64,000 bases of DNA from contig CM055096.1 in the NCBI GenBank assembly GCA_029204225.1, positions 315,001 through 379,000 of the forward strand, written 5' to 3'. This document shows positions 1 to 11,390 of the stretch, in pieces. A program made the position numbers and the translations under genes. The notes below the pieces were generated by a model, which had not been told where the DNA came from, ran no database searches, and worked only from the letters and a program-made list of their open reading frames with translations. Numbering within the stretch: the stretch's first letter is position 1; each line of letters begins with the position of its first letter. The DNA is from Diphasiastrum complanatum (lineage: Eukaryota; Streptophyta; Lycopodiopsida; Lycopodiales; Lycopodiaceae).

Positions 1-70
1 AGCTTTTTCTTGTTTCGTGTTCGTCCTCTCTTCTGATTCGCAAACAATTTTCTGTCTTTGAATGCAGTGT
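1..70 (-). repeat. Partial LTR end, copia family A
   Basis: This stretch is almost identical to 1710-1777, the start of the LTR at 1701-2174. The match breaks near base 68, so only the outer tip of a second LTR copy is visible. The window edge cuts its first few bases. It is probably the remains of the other LTR of the minus-strand element whose gag lies at 1210-1635. Confidence 0.6.
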
Positions 71-219
71 CGGTTGTAGTATGGGTTTCGTCGCTGGGAG
101 CGCAACCTCGCCTTCACCTGCATAGCACACAAAGAGAGAGAAGAGAGAGAAAATGCCTAGGTTGAGAGAGGCTTTGGAGGCCCGAGCACCTTCCCAAAGC
201 TATTCACACCCAACCTAGG

Positions 220-220
<1 letters not shown>

Positions 221-271
<51 letters not shown>
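221..271. repeat. (GA)n microsatellite
   Basis: About 50 bp of uninterrupted GA dinucleotides. The 272-618 stretch to its right holds no recognisable gene. It is AT-rich repeat flank lying before the copia gag/protease fragment on the minus strand. Confidence 0.95.
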
Positions 272-275
<4 letters not shown>

Positions 276-618
276 AAGTGAAACCAGCAAAGTTTTATTA
301 AGAAAAAGATGGAAGATATAATACAAAGGAAATGGTTCTCTCTTATAGATTTTAGAGGTGAGCCTCTTTCACTCTGATTGGCCACTTCATTGGGACAAGG
401 ATTCTAATCCAATCCCTTCAAATAAACACAACTTAAATCTAATGGTACTAAGAAAGCACAAGGGCACTCACATGATTCATGTGAATTCTAATTTGGGCCC
501 TTTTAGCTTTTTTATTTGCAACTTGACTTAGGGCCTCTAATGTCATTTTAGAGTTTTAAGCCCCTAGTCTCTTATTCTTAGGAATTACAACTTGCTACTT
601 GTGCTCATTGGGTTGGGC

Positions 619-1635
619 TTATACGCGCAGATTCACTGCTCTGTTATTTTCGAGTTCGCGAAAGTTGATCAAGATCTTCTTGTTGCAGGTTATGTGAGAT
701 GTTGCTCCTGAATCGATGACTACATCGTAGTCGTGTTCAGAGTAGCTTGTCGAAGCTTCGTCAAGTATCGTGAAAGCTTTGTCACCTCTTTCAGCATCCT
801 TTGATGACTCTGCAACGTTTGTCTTTTCAGCTTTGTTTTTCCTTTTTGGGTTGAATCTGCAGTCGTATGCAGAATGTCTTTCTTCTTGCAATGCATACAA
901 GGTATTGCTGGATTGAATTAGCATTTGTTGGCCATATGGCCTGGTTTGTGACAATGATCGTAGGAAGAAGATTGTTGATTCGAGGACTTTGTCTTCTCGA
1001 ATCTTGGCTTGTTTTTGTTCTTCTTCCTTCCTTTCGTGAAGAGAGCCTTCTCTTGATCACTGCTTCCCTTTTCTTCGTCTCTCATCAGCGACAAGACTGA
1101 CTGCTTTGTCGAATGTCATATCTGGTAGACTCAGTATGAGCATTCTCAGCGGCTGATAGGACGTCGATAGAGATTTCATGAAGTACATCAGTTGTTGTGG
1201 TGCTGGGACCTAGTGCTCCTGTCCTGATGCAGCGAGTTGAGCGAAGATCGTTCTGATCTTCTCAACGTGCTGATCTAACTGGTTGCCATCCCACCGTATG
1301 GATTGCAGCTGATTGTGAAGGTGCATGACTAAAGCTGCAGTCCTCACTTCATACTTCTGCTTTAATCTTTCCCACGCTGCATGACTGCTTTCGTAGTCTT
1401 CAATCTGCATGAATAGATTTTCATTTATGGACAAAACGATGATTGTCATTGCGCGCTCATCCTTTCTGATCCATTCAGCTCTCCTGGGGTCTCCCTCTGG
1501 AGGCTGCACCTCTGAGAGCTCGGTCACCGACCAGATGCCTTCGCCCTTTAGGAGAGTTTTGATTTTGAATTTCCAGATTCTATAATTTGCACCATCAAGA
1601 CTGATTGCTACTCTGGTCTGGATAGTTGTAGCCAT
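619..1635 (-). pseudogene. Ty1/copia gag-protease fragment (family A)
   Basis: Read on the minus strand, 1635-1210 opens with the copia gag signature MATTIQTRVAISLDGANYRI and continues into the UBN2-type capsid region. After a gap with frameshifts, 954-619 carries a degraded zinc knuckle (visible as ERHSAYDC) and then the aspartic protease motif VIDSGATSHI. The knuckle region is split between frames: the first half (CMHC) is in a different frame from the second half, so an indel lies near 880-890. Integrase, RT and RNase H are missing to the left. The element is therefore a 5'-end fragment and cannot function. Gag would form the particle and protease would mature it. The adjacent PBS and LTR fit the same orientation. 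Confidence 0.8.
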
Positions 1636-1687
1636 ATTGTGTTGTCTGGAAGAATCACTGCTGGGATATTAGTAGTGATAACCTGTA

Positions 1688-1700
1688 GGCTCTGATACCA
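1688..1700 (-). other. Primer-binding site (initiator tRNA-Met)
   Basis: On the minus strand this reads TGGTATCAGAGCC, the standard plant retrotransposon PBS complementary to the 3' end of initiator tRNA-Met. It directly abuts the LTR at 1701 and lies upstream of the gag at 1635, which fixes the orientation of the element. Confidence 0.85.
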
Positions 1701-2174
1701 TGTGGCGGAAGCTTTTTCTTGTTTCGTGTTCGTCCTCTCTTCCAATTCGCAAACAATTTTCTGTCTTTGAATTTTCTTTTCGTGCGGAAGCTCTTACGGG
1801 ATCCCAGACACTCGACTACGCATCACAGAACATATTTTATTCTAGCAATCAAGAGACACAACACAAGGCCAAGAGATATACGAAATAGAGTGACTATATT
1901 GTCAGTTTGGTTTTAGAACGAGATCGTCAGTGTCTCGCTCGTTGGCGGAATAACTCTCTGCTCTTTCGCTGTGTTCTGCTTGTTGGCAGACTTTCATGCA
2001 CAACTATGGTATTTTTGCTTTCTTACTCTATTCCCTACGTCTCTCTCTGTTTCTTACAGATCTCTGTATTCACTATCTCTCTTCTTACAGTTATGATCCA
2101 GAGAGTTTTTTTTTTACCTCCACTATGTGGAGTTTACAAGATAGCTAAACATAGAATCACAAGACTAGTTAACA
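1701..2174 (-). repeat. LTR of copia family A
   Basis: The segment begins TGTGGCGGAAGC on the plus strand next to the PBS and ends ...GTTAACA, giving TG...CA termini and a length of about 474 bp. A partial second copy lies at 1-70. The right boundary is inferred from the CA terminus and is less certain than the left. To its right the sequence passes directly into another copia pol fragment, suggesting nested insertion. Confidence 0.65.
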
Positions 2175-2210
2175 CTAATCAACTAGTTAGTTAGTCTCCG
2201 TCATTGCTAT

Positions 2211-4000
2211 TCATTTCAGCTGGGCATGAAGCTCGTTGAGCTGCCAGTTGGCAGTGCATAAGATTTCTCTTCGTGTGTTTTCGTTCTTTTTGTTTTGCGT
2301 CCATTTTGTGTTTTGCGGTCCTGGAGGGTGCAAAGGTCTCTTCATAATCAAGGCCATGGATTTGAGCAGATTCTTTTGCACATAGCCTTGCCTTGTACTT
2401 GTTGATGGTGCCATCTTGGTTGTACTTGATTCAAAATACCCACTTGCAACCAATAATATGCTTTTTGGATGGAGGATCCACAAGCTCGCAAGTATAGTTG
2501 GTGATCAATGCATCATATTCTTGCTTCATAGCCTCATACCACTCCTTGGTATTGAGTGCATCTTCAACATCCTTTGGCTCTTCATGTGATATGGAAAAAA
2601 CATAATTGGTGGAATCAAGATCCACTTACTTGCCTTTGTCAATCAGTGATGATTGGTAATGCATCTTGAGATGGCTTGATCTCGGCTCTTTCCAAGGTTG
2701 AATGTTGATTTTCATGAAATATGATGTCTCTACTTTCAATCACTTTCGAAGTAGAGAGTACAAAGACTCTATAGGCCTTCTTGGTGGATGAATATCCAAC
2801 CATGATACCTTTGCATGAGCTTGGATTATCCTTCTTCCTTGTTTCCAAGGGAATATGTGCAAAGCAAACACTTCCAAAGAGTCTAAGGTGATCAACCTTA
2901 GTCTTCTTATTGAATAGGACTTTATATGGTGACTTGACTCAAAGAGCAAGGTGAGGGAGCCTATTACATAAATAGTTGGCACAATTGATGGCCTCTCTTC
3001 AAAAGTCCTTTGGCAAGGATGCTTCAAACCTCAAGGCTTTGGCACATTCACACAAGAACCTGTTCTTCCTCTTAGCCACCCCATTTTGAGAGGGGAAATA
3101 GGCACAAGAGAACTCCCTTTTGATGCCTTCTTGCTCACAATAGTCATGGAAGTTGTTGGAGATGTACTCTCCACCTCCATCGCTCCTCAAAGCTTTGATC
3201 TTCAATGAGAATTGCTTCTCAACATATGCTTTGAATAAGAGGAAATAATCATACACCATGTATTTTAAAGAAAGAAGATATAACCATGTGTATATTGTGT
3301 GATCATCAATAAAAGTCACAAAACAAGTGGCTCCTCCCTTGCTTGTGCTTGAAGAGAAATGTACATCCGAGTGGATCAACTCCAAATGATGTGTACTCTT
3401 GATGGAAGATCTTGTATATGGATTCTTGTGTGATTTTGCAATAACAAAAGCCACACATGGCTTGATCTCCTTGGAAAGTGTCTTTGGCAAGCCAATAGCC
3501 TTGGCTTCTTTGATCATAGATAGCAGGGATTTGTAATTGGGATGTCCCAATCTCCTATTCCAAAACTCCTCCTTGGAAAGCTTGGTCACATAAGCAACAT
3601 CACAAGAATTTGCACTTTCTCTTGGATCCAATTTGTATATGCCTCCAAATCTAGATCCATGTGCAAGGATCTCATCATCCTTCTTAATCACACAAGTATC
3701 AATATAGAATTTCACATCAAGGCCACTATCAAAAAGTTGGCCAACACTTATGAGGTCCTTTGTAAGCTTTGGAACAAAAAGAACCTTGTGAAGAGATAGA
3801 ACTTTAGAAGATGCAATCTTCAAGGGAATACTCCATGTTCCTTCAATTTTGTACTCTTGATCATTTGAAGTGTATATGGTCTTCTGAACTCCTTCATAAG
3901 GCATGATAGATGAGAAGAAATCCTTGGCTAAGTTGTCTGAATGTTGTTTTGTTGTTGCTGAGATTGAGTTTCTTGATTTTTTTGTTTGAAATGGGCACAT
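2211..4000 (-). pseudogene. Ty1/copia pol fragment (integrase to RT start)
   Basis: The minus strand from 4000 to 2999 is one open frame of 333 codons. It covers the end of protease, the GAG-pre-integrase domain (FWNRRLGHPNYKSL) and the integrase core, with HSDVH, FIDDHT and the DGGGEYIS motif and a decayed PSQNGVAKRKNR end. A frame change then leads to 2848-2639 (GIMVGYSSTKKAYRVF) and 2625-2431, the start of RT ending IIGCKWVF. A few more RT residues are readable to about 2320, in another frame. The catalytic YVDD region and RNase H are absent. Several frame breaks make it non-functional. It encodes a different copia lineage from the gag at 1210-1635. Confidence 0.85.
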
Positions 4001-6141
4001 TCGTCTAGACCCTCATAAGATTCAAGCCATCCAGGATTGGCCTATTCCGATTGATGTTCATCATGTTTGTATGTTCTTTGGGTTAGCCACTCACCTTTGT
4101 CATTTCGTTTCTCATTTCGCCACTATTGCAACTCCTCTTCATGCACTTTTGAGGAAGTCTCGTACTTTTCTTTGGACTTTTAGTTGTCAGTCAGCGTTTG
4201 ATACACTTTGTCGTGCTGTTGTTGATGGCGCCGTTATGTGTTTATCCCAGTTTGATCATAAGTTTATTGTTGAGACTAATGCTAGTAATGTTGGATTGGG
4301 TGCTTTGCTTTACCAATCACAGTGCATTATTGCTTATGAGTCACGTAATCTTCGCTCTTATGAGCAACATTACTCTGTGCATGAGAAAGAGCTTTTTGCT
4401 ATTATCTATGCTCTTAAGAAGCAGTGCCATTATCTTTATCGAGTTTCGTTTGACATTGTTACTGATCAACAGTCTTTACGTTATTACTTTTCTCAGCATG
4501 ATCTTAGTGATCGTCAGTTTCATTAGTTGTAGTTTTTAATCTTTTGATTTTTCTATTTTGTATCATCCTGGTCGTGCTAACACTGCTGCTGATGCATTGT
4601 CTCGTCTTCCGGATTTGTTGAATATGCTTGTTGCTACTGTTCCATGGTTTGATGATCTACTTGCCGCATACCTTACATGTTTTGATTTTTGTGATGTTTA
4701 TAGTTCTTGCCCCCCTGTTTTGTCTCATTTTTCATCAGTTTACTCCATTGTTGATCACCATCTTTATCGTTATGGTTCTCTTTGTATTCCTAGTTTGGAT
4801 ATCCATTCCCAATTGTTGTCGAATGCTCATTCATCCCCTTTTGGGGGTCACTTTGGTTTTCAGAAGTCTTATCCTCGTCTCAAGGACCATTTCCATTGGC
4901 CCTCTCTTCGATCTGATCTTGTTGTACTTATTCATACTTACCCTTTTGGTCTTCGTAATAAGTACTCCCATGCTAAGTCTGCTGGTTTGCTCTAGAGTTG
5001 GCCTATTCCTCATCGCTAGTGGACTGATATATCTATGGACTTTATCCTTGGCCTCCCCCCTACCCAATGTGGTCACGATTCATGTATGGTGGTAGTTGAC
5101 AAGTTCTTGAAACAGGCACATTTTATACCAATTTGTAGTACTATCACAGCAGAGCACTGTGCATGTTTGTTTCTATCAGAGATTTTCCATCTGCATGGAT
5201 TTTCTCGTACTATCCTTTCTAATCGGGATAGTAAGTTTACATTCATATTCCTGGACAGAGCTTATGCGTATCTTGGATGTACAACTATTTATGGATTCTG
5301 CTTATCACTCTAATTCTAATGGGCAGTCAAAGGTCCTTAACATGATCCTTGAGGATTATTTATGCCATTTTATTACTCCTTCTGATTGGGATCAATATCT
5401 ATGTTTAGCAGAGTATAGCTATTAGAGCTCTGTTAGTACTAGCACAGGCGTCTCACCATTTTTATTATCTCATGATTATGCACCTCTTTGACCTAGCATT
5501 CCTCTTCCTCCTAAGGATACACCTGTGACACTTGCATCATTTCTATTAGGTGCCCGTGAGCTTATTATCCGGGCCAGTTCTCATTTACAACATGTTGAGC
5601 AACGTTATCAGACCTCAATTGATCATCACCGCCACTATGTTGAGTTTTAGATTGGAGATATGGTTTATCTACACCTATAGTTTGCACGTCATCATTTTAT
5701 CCAGGGTCATGCTTCTACTGAGAAGCTTGCATCACGTTATTATGGGCCTTATCGCATTTTGGAGGTTCTTAGTCTAGTTACATATCACTTACAGCTTCCT
5801 GCTTCCAGACGTGCCTGCGATGTATTCCATGTCAGTTTATTATGTGTTGCTATTGAGGATGACGCTCCTTGTGATGTTGAGTTTCCTACTACCCCAGAGT
5901 TGTTTCCGTTTTTAACTGTTGCTATATTACAGGTTCGTCTGTACCATAGTCAACACTACCGACAGATTCAGTTTTTGGTCTAATGAGATGGTTATCTTGT
6001 TGAGGAGGCCACTTGGGAGCCTATTGAAGTCTTTTATCATACACCATCACTTGCGGATCAAGCTCGTGCTCTTGCTGCCCTTGTTGATTCCTCTACATCA
6101 TATGCTGCTCTAGTTGTTGATCCACCAGGGCTTGTTGTTGT
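4001..6141 (+). pseudogene. Ty3/gypsy pol fragment (RT end, RNase H, integrase)
   Basis: The reading starts inside RT (RLDPHKIQAIQDWPIP), continues through the RT thumb and RNase H (VETNASNVGLGALL, then YSVHEKELFAIIYALKK) and reaches HPGRANTAADALSRLP at 4558. Next come the integrase zinc-binding region (4800-4930, decayed), the core (MDFILGLPP at 5035, SNRDSKF near 5220, then SNSNGQSK) and a C-terminal region ending near 6141 that resembles a chromodomain. At least five frame changes or stops are visible, for example TAG at 5017-5019 and 5648-5650. The RT active site is missing, so the left end is truncated at the junction with the copia fragment. The LTR-like units follow directly downstream. 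Confidence 0.85.
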
Positions 6142-6176
6142 TTGATCCAGTTTCTTTTCGACAATTGGGTCAGTTA

Positions 6177-6637
6177 TGGACTTGCAGTTATGAACTTGGC
6201 TCATTACATTCATCGTGTCCATTTACATTTACTTTACTTTATGCATAAGCAGGCCTTGGGCCCTTTTTATTCATTAGTGACACTTAGACTATATGGTTGG
6301 CCTTTGGTCTTATTATTCATTATTAGGCCATTTGGACATATTACTGGAGAGTGGGGGCCTTCTTGGAGGGCGCACTATTATCCCTCCCAGTTGGGCCCTA
6401 GCCACCGAAAGCTTCCTTTTAGGGCTTTCTCGTGGCTATAAGTAGGGAAACTGTGTTATTTGTTATTCAACTGATGATATTGATCTCTCTTTAGCCTCCT
6501 TAATCTCTCTCTTTCCAGCTTTCTAGGGCTAAGTCTTGCTTATGTGCTGCTTTCATAGCTTAAGTCTTGCTTATGTGCTGCTTTCAAAGCCTAACTCTAG
6601 ATCAATTGTGGCTTCATCCGTAATTGGGTCTTTTTTT
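6177..6637 (+). repeat. LTR-like unit, first of two in tandem
   Basis: This unit follows the gypsy integrase end and is clearly related to 6643-7035. Shared stretches include CATTTACATTTACTTTACTT near the start and CTCTAGATCAATTGTGGCTT near the end. It holds a TATA-like CTATAAG near 6437. It contains an extra internal duplication of the AAGTCTTGCTTATGTGCTGC stretch near 6530-6590. Most likely this is the 3' LTR of the element at 4001-6141, although its left boundary is blurred. Confidence 0.6.
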
Positions 6638-6642
6638 TTTTT

Positions 6643-7035
6643 TGTCGGGGATAATTTTGGACTCAGCTCATTACATTCGCCACGTCCATTTACATTTACT
6701 TTACTTGATGGATAAGTAGGCCTTGGGCCTTTTTTTATTCATTATTGACACTTAGACTATATGATTGGCCTTGGGCCCTATTGGGTCACATTCTTAGGAC
6801 TTGGTCAGATCGATTTGGAGTGGGGGTCCTCCTATTGGAGGGGTGCACTATTTTCCCTCCAAATCTTCTGCCTCCTATTTTTGAATTCCTACTTGAGGGT
6901 TCATTGTTAGGGTATATATGGGGCAACATTGATATTGATCTCTCTCTTTCATGCTTTCTAGGGTTAAATCTTGCTTATGTGATGCTTTCATAGCTTAGCT
7001 CTAGATCAATTGTGGCTTCATTCATAACTGAGACA
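6643..7035 (+). repeat. LTR-like unit, second of two in tandem
   Basis: It starts TGTCGGGG after a run of T and ends ...GAGACA, about 393 bp. A TATA-like TATATATGG lies near 6912. It repeats the layout of the preceding unit with moderate divergence. A third partial copy of its 5' end occurs inverted at 7490-7535. Tandem LTRs can arise by unequal recombination between elements. Confidence 0.6.
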
Positions 7036-8201
7036 ATGGAATTAGAAACCTGAAAGTTAAAATCAAGTAATCACGGAAGGAAAGGACTTTACATGCTATC
7101 AATAAAGAGTATGCGTTGGGAAATGGGACATTATTATGTTCAACAGAAATGGATCCAAAGATAGATGGACAATAAGTGGAAACAGTTCTTCGTGACGTAT
7201 AAAAAAGAACAGTGTCACACTCAATGTATTAGATATCACCAATATAGAACTGATAACTGGAAGATTTTATACATTTTTGAATTACAATTAAGTACAACAT
7301 AATGTAGAAGGGAAAAACATGTATTTTAGTGTTCTTTTCCACATTTGCCACACTTGCACCGTGAGCTTTTGACCTAAAGTGAGAATTCCTCCCTCCAATA
7401 TCCCTTTTAGGAGAACTAGTTCTACCATTCTATGAAACTATTCAAAGTTCTACCATTCTATGAAACTATACTGGATCAAACAGCAGCAAGCCCTTATGCG
7501 AATGTAATGAGCCAAGTCCATAACTCTCCCCGACACAAAAAAAAGACCCCACTGCCAAAAATTAGAAGACTTCATGAGCTTTTTATGAGGCTTACGGATG
7601 AATAATATAACTATGTCAAGAAACATATGTGATTGAAATTCTAGTTACATTTGTGAGATTTCAGGGTGGTGTACGTAGGGTTCATCTCCTTAATGGTACT
7701 ACAGAAGGAGTTCTTCTACTTGAGTTTTATAAACGAGTTGGCATTGAGACCATGGTATCCAGGTATATTTCGACCTCCTTTTCATCTCAATCATTGTCAG
7801 AGGATAGAGTACTTTTAAAATTTTGAAGTTGCTACATAGGTTGTTCTTGCATTTTGATCTTTAATCTACAGTGCAAGAGTCACAGGACTCTGCTTGAAAA
7901 AATGAAGGTTTATTGGCAGTATCTCTCACAATAGGTAGTTCTGTTCCAAGTCTCTTGCTGCCAAATTAGTATCTTGAGAATCTATTTACTGTGCTTTGGA
8001 TTGATTTTATGAATCATTGGCTAAATTTTCATTTGAAGAAGTCTTTTTTGAATCAAGTCTTATGAGATGTGCCCTCTTCTTGGTTTGATTCGAGAACAAC
8101 CATATTCTCTAAATTTAACATCACAGGATTCTTCCAATCTCTTTATGGTCACAACTCGCCCTCACATTAGTTTGTTGCATTGGTGTCATTTTTGAGATTT
8201 A
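7036..8201. other. Unassigned stretch with small repeats
   Basis: No gene can be supported here. A 24-bp motif (AGTTCTACCATTCTATGAAA...) is duplicated at about 7418-7442 and 7446-7469. On the minus strand at 7330-7420 a short Cys-rich stretch (CKCGKCGKE) vaguely resembles a retroelement zinc knuckle, but the flanking reading is too decayed to call. The open frame at 7629-7826 has no recognisable features. Confidence 0.4.
7490..7535 (-). repeat. Inverted fragment of the 6643-7035 LTR start
   Basis: On the minus strand this reads TGTCGGGGAGAG followed by ATGGACTTGGCTCATTACAT, matching the start of the LTR units at 6177 and 6643 in opposite orientation. Only the first ~45 bp are recognisable. 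Confidence 0.6.
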
Positions 8202-8790
8202 AGTGTACTTCATCAAGTGAGGCTTGGGAAGCTTTGAAAAAGCTTTATGAGTCCAAGTCTACTTCTAGAGTATTGACTCTAAGAAGGCAAAACTTTTCTT
8301 GTTTGCAAAAGAGTGAAGAAGGTCCAAACACTTTTGTTTTGAGAGTGAAAGCATTGAATGATGAGTTGGCTTGCATTGATGAGAGCATTAAGGAAGGAGA
8401 GCTTGTTCAAGTGATTTTTAATGGTTAGTTGGATGCTCATGCTAACATTGTTCAAAGTCTTGCTATTCAAAGAATTTTGTCAAGTTTGATGGAGCTTCAA
8501 GAGATCTTGATCAATGAAGAATATAGGCTTCAAGCAAGGAGTGGATCTACATCAACTCAAGTTGGACAGAAGGATATGTTGACAAAAGGCAAATTCAAGG
8601 GCAAAAACAAAGGCAAGTGGTCTAAAGGGCAAGATCAAGGGGAGGCTTCTTCAAGTGGAAAAAAGAAAGATAGATCAAAGCTCAAATGCTTCTATTGTGG
8701 CATCAAAGGACACTTTGCAAAGTGAGGGTGCTAAAAGAAAAAGAGAGATCAAGGTGACAAGCAACGTAATCTTACTCTTGATGAGGATGG
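8202..8790 (+). pseudogene. Ty1/copia gag fragment, family B copy 1
   Basis: The frame runs SSSEAWEALKKLYESKSTSR through ACIDESIKEGELVQVI to a zinc knuckle, CFYCGIKGHFAK, near 8690. It is a close relative of the gag at 52508-53290, but the first ~90 residues present there are missing here, so the 5' end is truncated. In-frame stops occur at 8427-8429 (the other copy has a serine codon) and at the end of the knuckle, where the last Cys region is lost. Lys-rich low-complexity sequence precedes the knuckle, as usual for copia gag. This would be the capsid/nucleocapsid part of the polyprotein. Confidence 0.85.
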
Positions 8791-10500
8791 TGTTGATGTT
8801 TAAAACACAAATGATGATGCTTTTCTGATGTCTTCATGTATGCTTGCTAATGATGGAGATCTAGACCCATGGTGGATTGATAGTGGTGCAAGCTCACACA
8901 TGACTTTTCACAAAGATACTTCACTTATTTGTTGGCATATGGAGATGACAAGAGGGTGATCTACATGGCCAATGATGGTGAGTGTGCAATCAAAGGGATT
9001 GGCACAATTCCTATTTCTCTCTCTACAAATAAAAATGTTCATTTGGAAGATGTTTTGGTTATTCCATCTATTACCAAAAATTTGCTTAGTGTGAGTCAAT
9101 TGCTAAGTAAAGGCCTCAAAGTGGAGTTTGATGGAGATGCTCGTATGATCAAAAGGATATCCTAGTTGCAAAAGATAAAAGGCAAGGAAAGTTGTTCAAA
9201 CTAGATGCTTGTGTTATTGTTAACCAAGTTGGATGTGTTGCAAGAGAGCAAATATCTATTCAAGAGGTTTGACATAAGAGGATGGGACATCTCAATTTCA
9301 GATCATTGGATGTAATGGCAAGAAAGAAGGTTGTGGTTGGTCTTCCAAGTTCCTTAAGTAGCATCAATCATGTTTGTGAGTCTTGTGCTTTGTCAAAGTC
9401 ACATGGACTACCTTATACTAGATCTACAAAGCCTTTTCATGTTGTACATTCAGATATTCATGAAACTACTACAATTAGCAATAGTGGAGCTAAGATGTAT
9501 GTAACTTTAATCGATGATTTTGGTAGATTTTGTTGGATCTATCTATTAAAGAGCAAAGGTGAAGTGTTTGATGTTTTTGTCAAGCTCAAAAATGCAAGGG
9601 AGAATCAATTTTCCACAAGGATCAAGTGCTTGAGGAGTGACAATGGTGAAGAGAGTACATATCTACCAAGCTCAAGGCCTTTTGTGATCAGCATTGGATC
9701 AAGAGGGAGTATACAACATCAAGAACCCCACAACAAAATGGAGTGGCTGAAAGGAAGAATAGAACTTTATGTGAAAGTGCTAAAGCTATGAGGTTAAGTG
9801 CTAATCTTGACAAACCATTTTGGGATCAAGCTTTGTTGTGTGCCAATTTCTTGTGCAATAGGTGGCCGAGTGCTATTTTGGATGGAAGGACACCTTTTGA
9901 GATGCTATTCAAGAGGAGGCCGAGTGTCAACTTTCTAAGAACCTTTGGATGCACATGCTATGTCAACATTACTCTTCATGATAGGACCAAGGAGGATCCA
10001 TCTTCAAGAAAAGGTATATTTGTTGGATATAGTGAGGTGAGTAAAGCCTACAAGGTTTACATTCCTTCTACTAACAGAGTGATTGATCTTGAGTGGTGGA
10101 GACAATCAAGATGTGGAGGATATCAAGAGTGTTCTTAAGAAGGAATTTGAGGTGCATGATCTTGGTCACTTACATTACATTTTGGGAATAGAGGTGATTA
10201 GGACTTCTCAATCTACTTTCATTTGTGAAGAGAAGCATGCTAATTCTATTCTAGAAAGATTTCATATGGTAGATGCAAAAGCTTGTGATACGACAATGGA
10301 GTCTAATGTACAGCTAACTATTAGAGGTAATGAAAGATCCTTTGAGGACATTACTCTCTATATGAAGCTAGTTGGATCACTCATCTATCTAACCATTACA
10401 TGACCAGATCTAAGCTATTGTGTTGGAAGATTGAGTCAATTCATGCAAGATCCAAGTGAAGAGCATTGGAAACTAGGAAAACAAGTTTTGAGGTACTATA
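8791..10500 (+). pseudogene. Ty1/copia pol, family B copy 1, internally deleted
   Basis: The protease motif WWIDSGASSHMTFH lies at about 8870-8910. GAG-pre-integrase follows (HLNFRSLDVMARKKVVVG), then the integrase core with VHSDIHE, LIDDFGRFCWIYLLK and LRSDNGE. A frame change near 9640-9740 leads to MAERKNRTLCESAKAM and FVGYSEVSKAYKVYI. At about 10095 the sequence jumps into the end of RT (HDLGHLHYILGIEV, VGSLIYLT), so most of RT, including the YVDD active site, is deleted. A TGA at 10401-10403 sits where the family usually has Arg. The copy stops in RNase H near 10495. It is dead by deletion and by frame breaks. Confidence 0.85.
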
Positions 10501-10832
10501 GTTATAAGATTGTAGAATGTTCCAAGCAATGATGTAGCTAATATCAGCCTCAAAAATAAATCTATTGTTAAAAACTAGTAGGTACAATACATGGGCTGTA
10601 GAGTAGGAAATTTTGCAAGTGTCTAGCCAGCTCTAAAAACACGGGACATTTTCCAAAAGCAATAGGTTTTGTATAGGGGCTATAGTTATAAGATTGTTCA
10701 GTGTTCTACGCAACAATGGAGCTACTATCGGCTTCAGCAATAAATCTATTGTCAAATCTAGTAGGTATGGTACACAAGCTGTAGAGTAAGAATTTTTGCA
10801 TATGTCTAGCCAATCCTAAAAACATGTGGGTA
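10497..10832. repeat. Tandem duplication, ~184-bp unit
   Basis: Two head-to-tail units begin TATAGTTATAAGATTG at 10497 and 10681. They share ATAAATCTATTGT and GGTATAATACA/GGTACACAAGC-type stretches and the TGTCTAGCCA block, with perhaps 75-80% identity by eye. No coding potential is visible. It starts exactly where the copia RNase H sequence is lost. Confidence 0.75.
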
Positions 10833-10939
10833 AACACGAAACAAACTAAATTGTGATGGGTCAAGAAGGACAATATCATTGGGAGGAAAAATCTCTTTGG
10901 AAGTCATTTTTATGAAACAAACTTTTGGATCAACGAACT

Positions 10940-11390
10940 GAGAGGTGGACTTCAAAGGACCCCAACATGCTCCTCTAGAGATGTACTGTAGACTAAGATA
11001 TCATAAATAGACCAAGAAATAATTACCAATCAGAGGTTGAAGAGCATCATTCATGACATTTTTGAATATAAGTGGGGCATGACATGGACTTCATACAAAT
11101 TTGATGCAAAGTAGAAGCTAGTCTTGTTCGCATCACCTGGATGAATACTTTCTCGATTCATTGAGATCAATCATGCAAAATATAATTTAGCTTATTCTAG
11201 CTTGTCAAATAAGTCATGCATATGAGCAATATGATACCCATTGATGACATAAAATTTGTTAACAATCTCATAATCAATGCATAAGTGTGTCCCTACTTTC
11301 GTGTTGACAATTAGGACAAGAGCACTAAAAGGAGCTCTAATCAGGATGTAAAAGGTTAGATACCTTCCACTAGATCTCAACCTAGTTAAA
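10940..11390 (-). pseudogene. Decayed Ty3/gypsy reverse transcriptase
   Basis: On the minus strand, 11380-11192 reads APFSALVLIVNTKVGTHLCI then DYEIVNKFYVINGYHI, a degraded version of the gypsy RT block that normally reads SP..APVL.V.KKDG..R.C.DYR.LNK. The sequence continues below 11190 in broken frame to a decayed active site (IYDILVYS) near 10990-11010. No other domain of this element is recognisable. It belongs to a far older insertion than the element at 44811. Confidence 0.7.
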
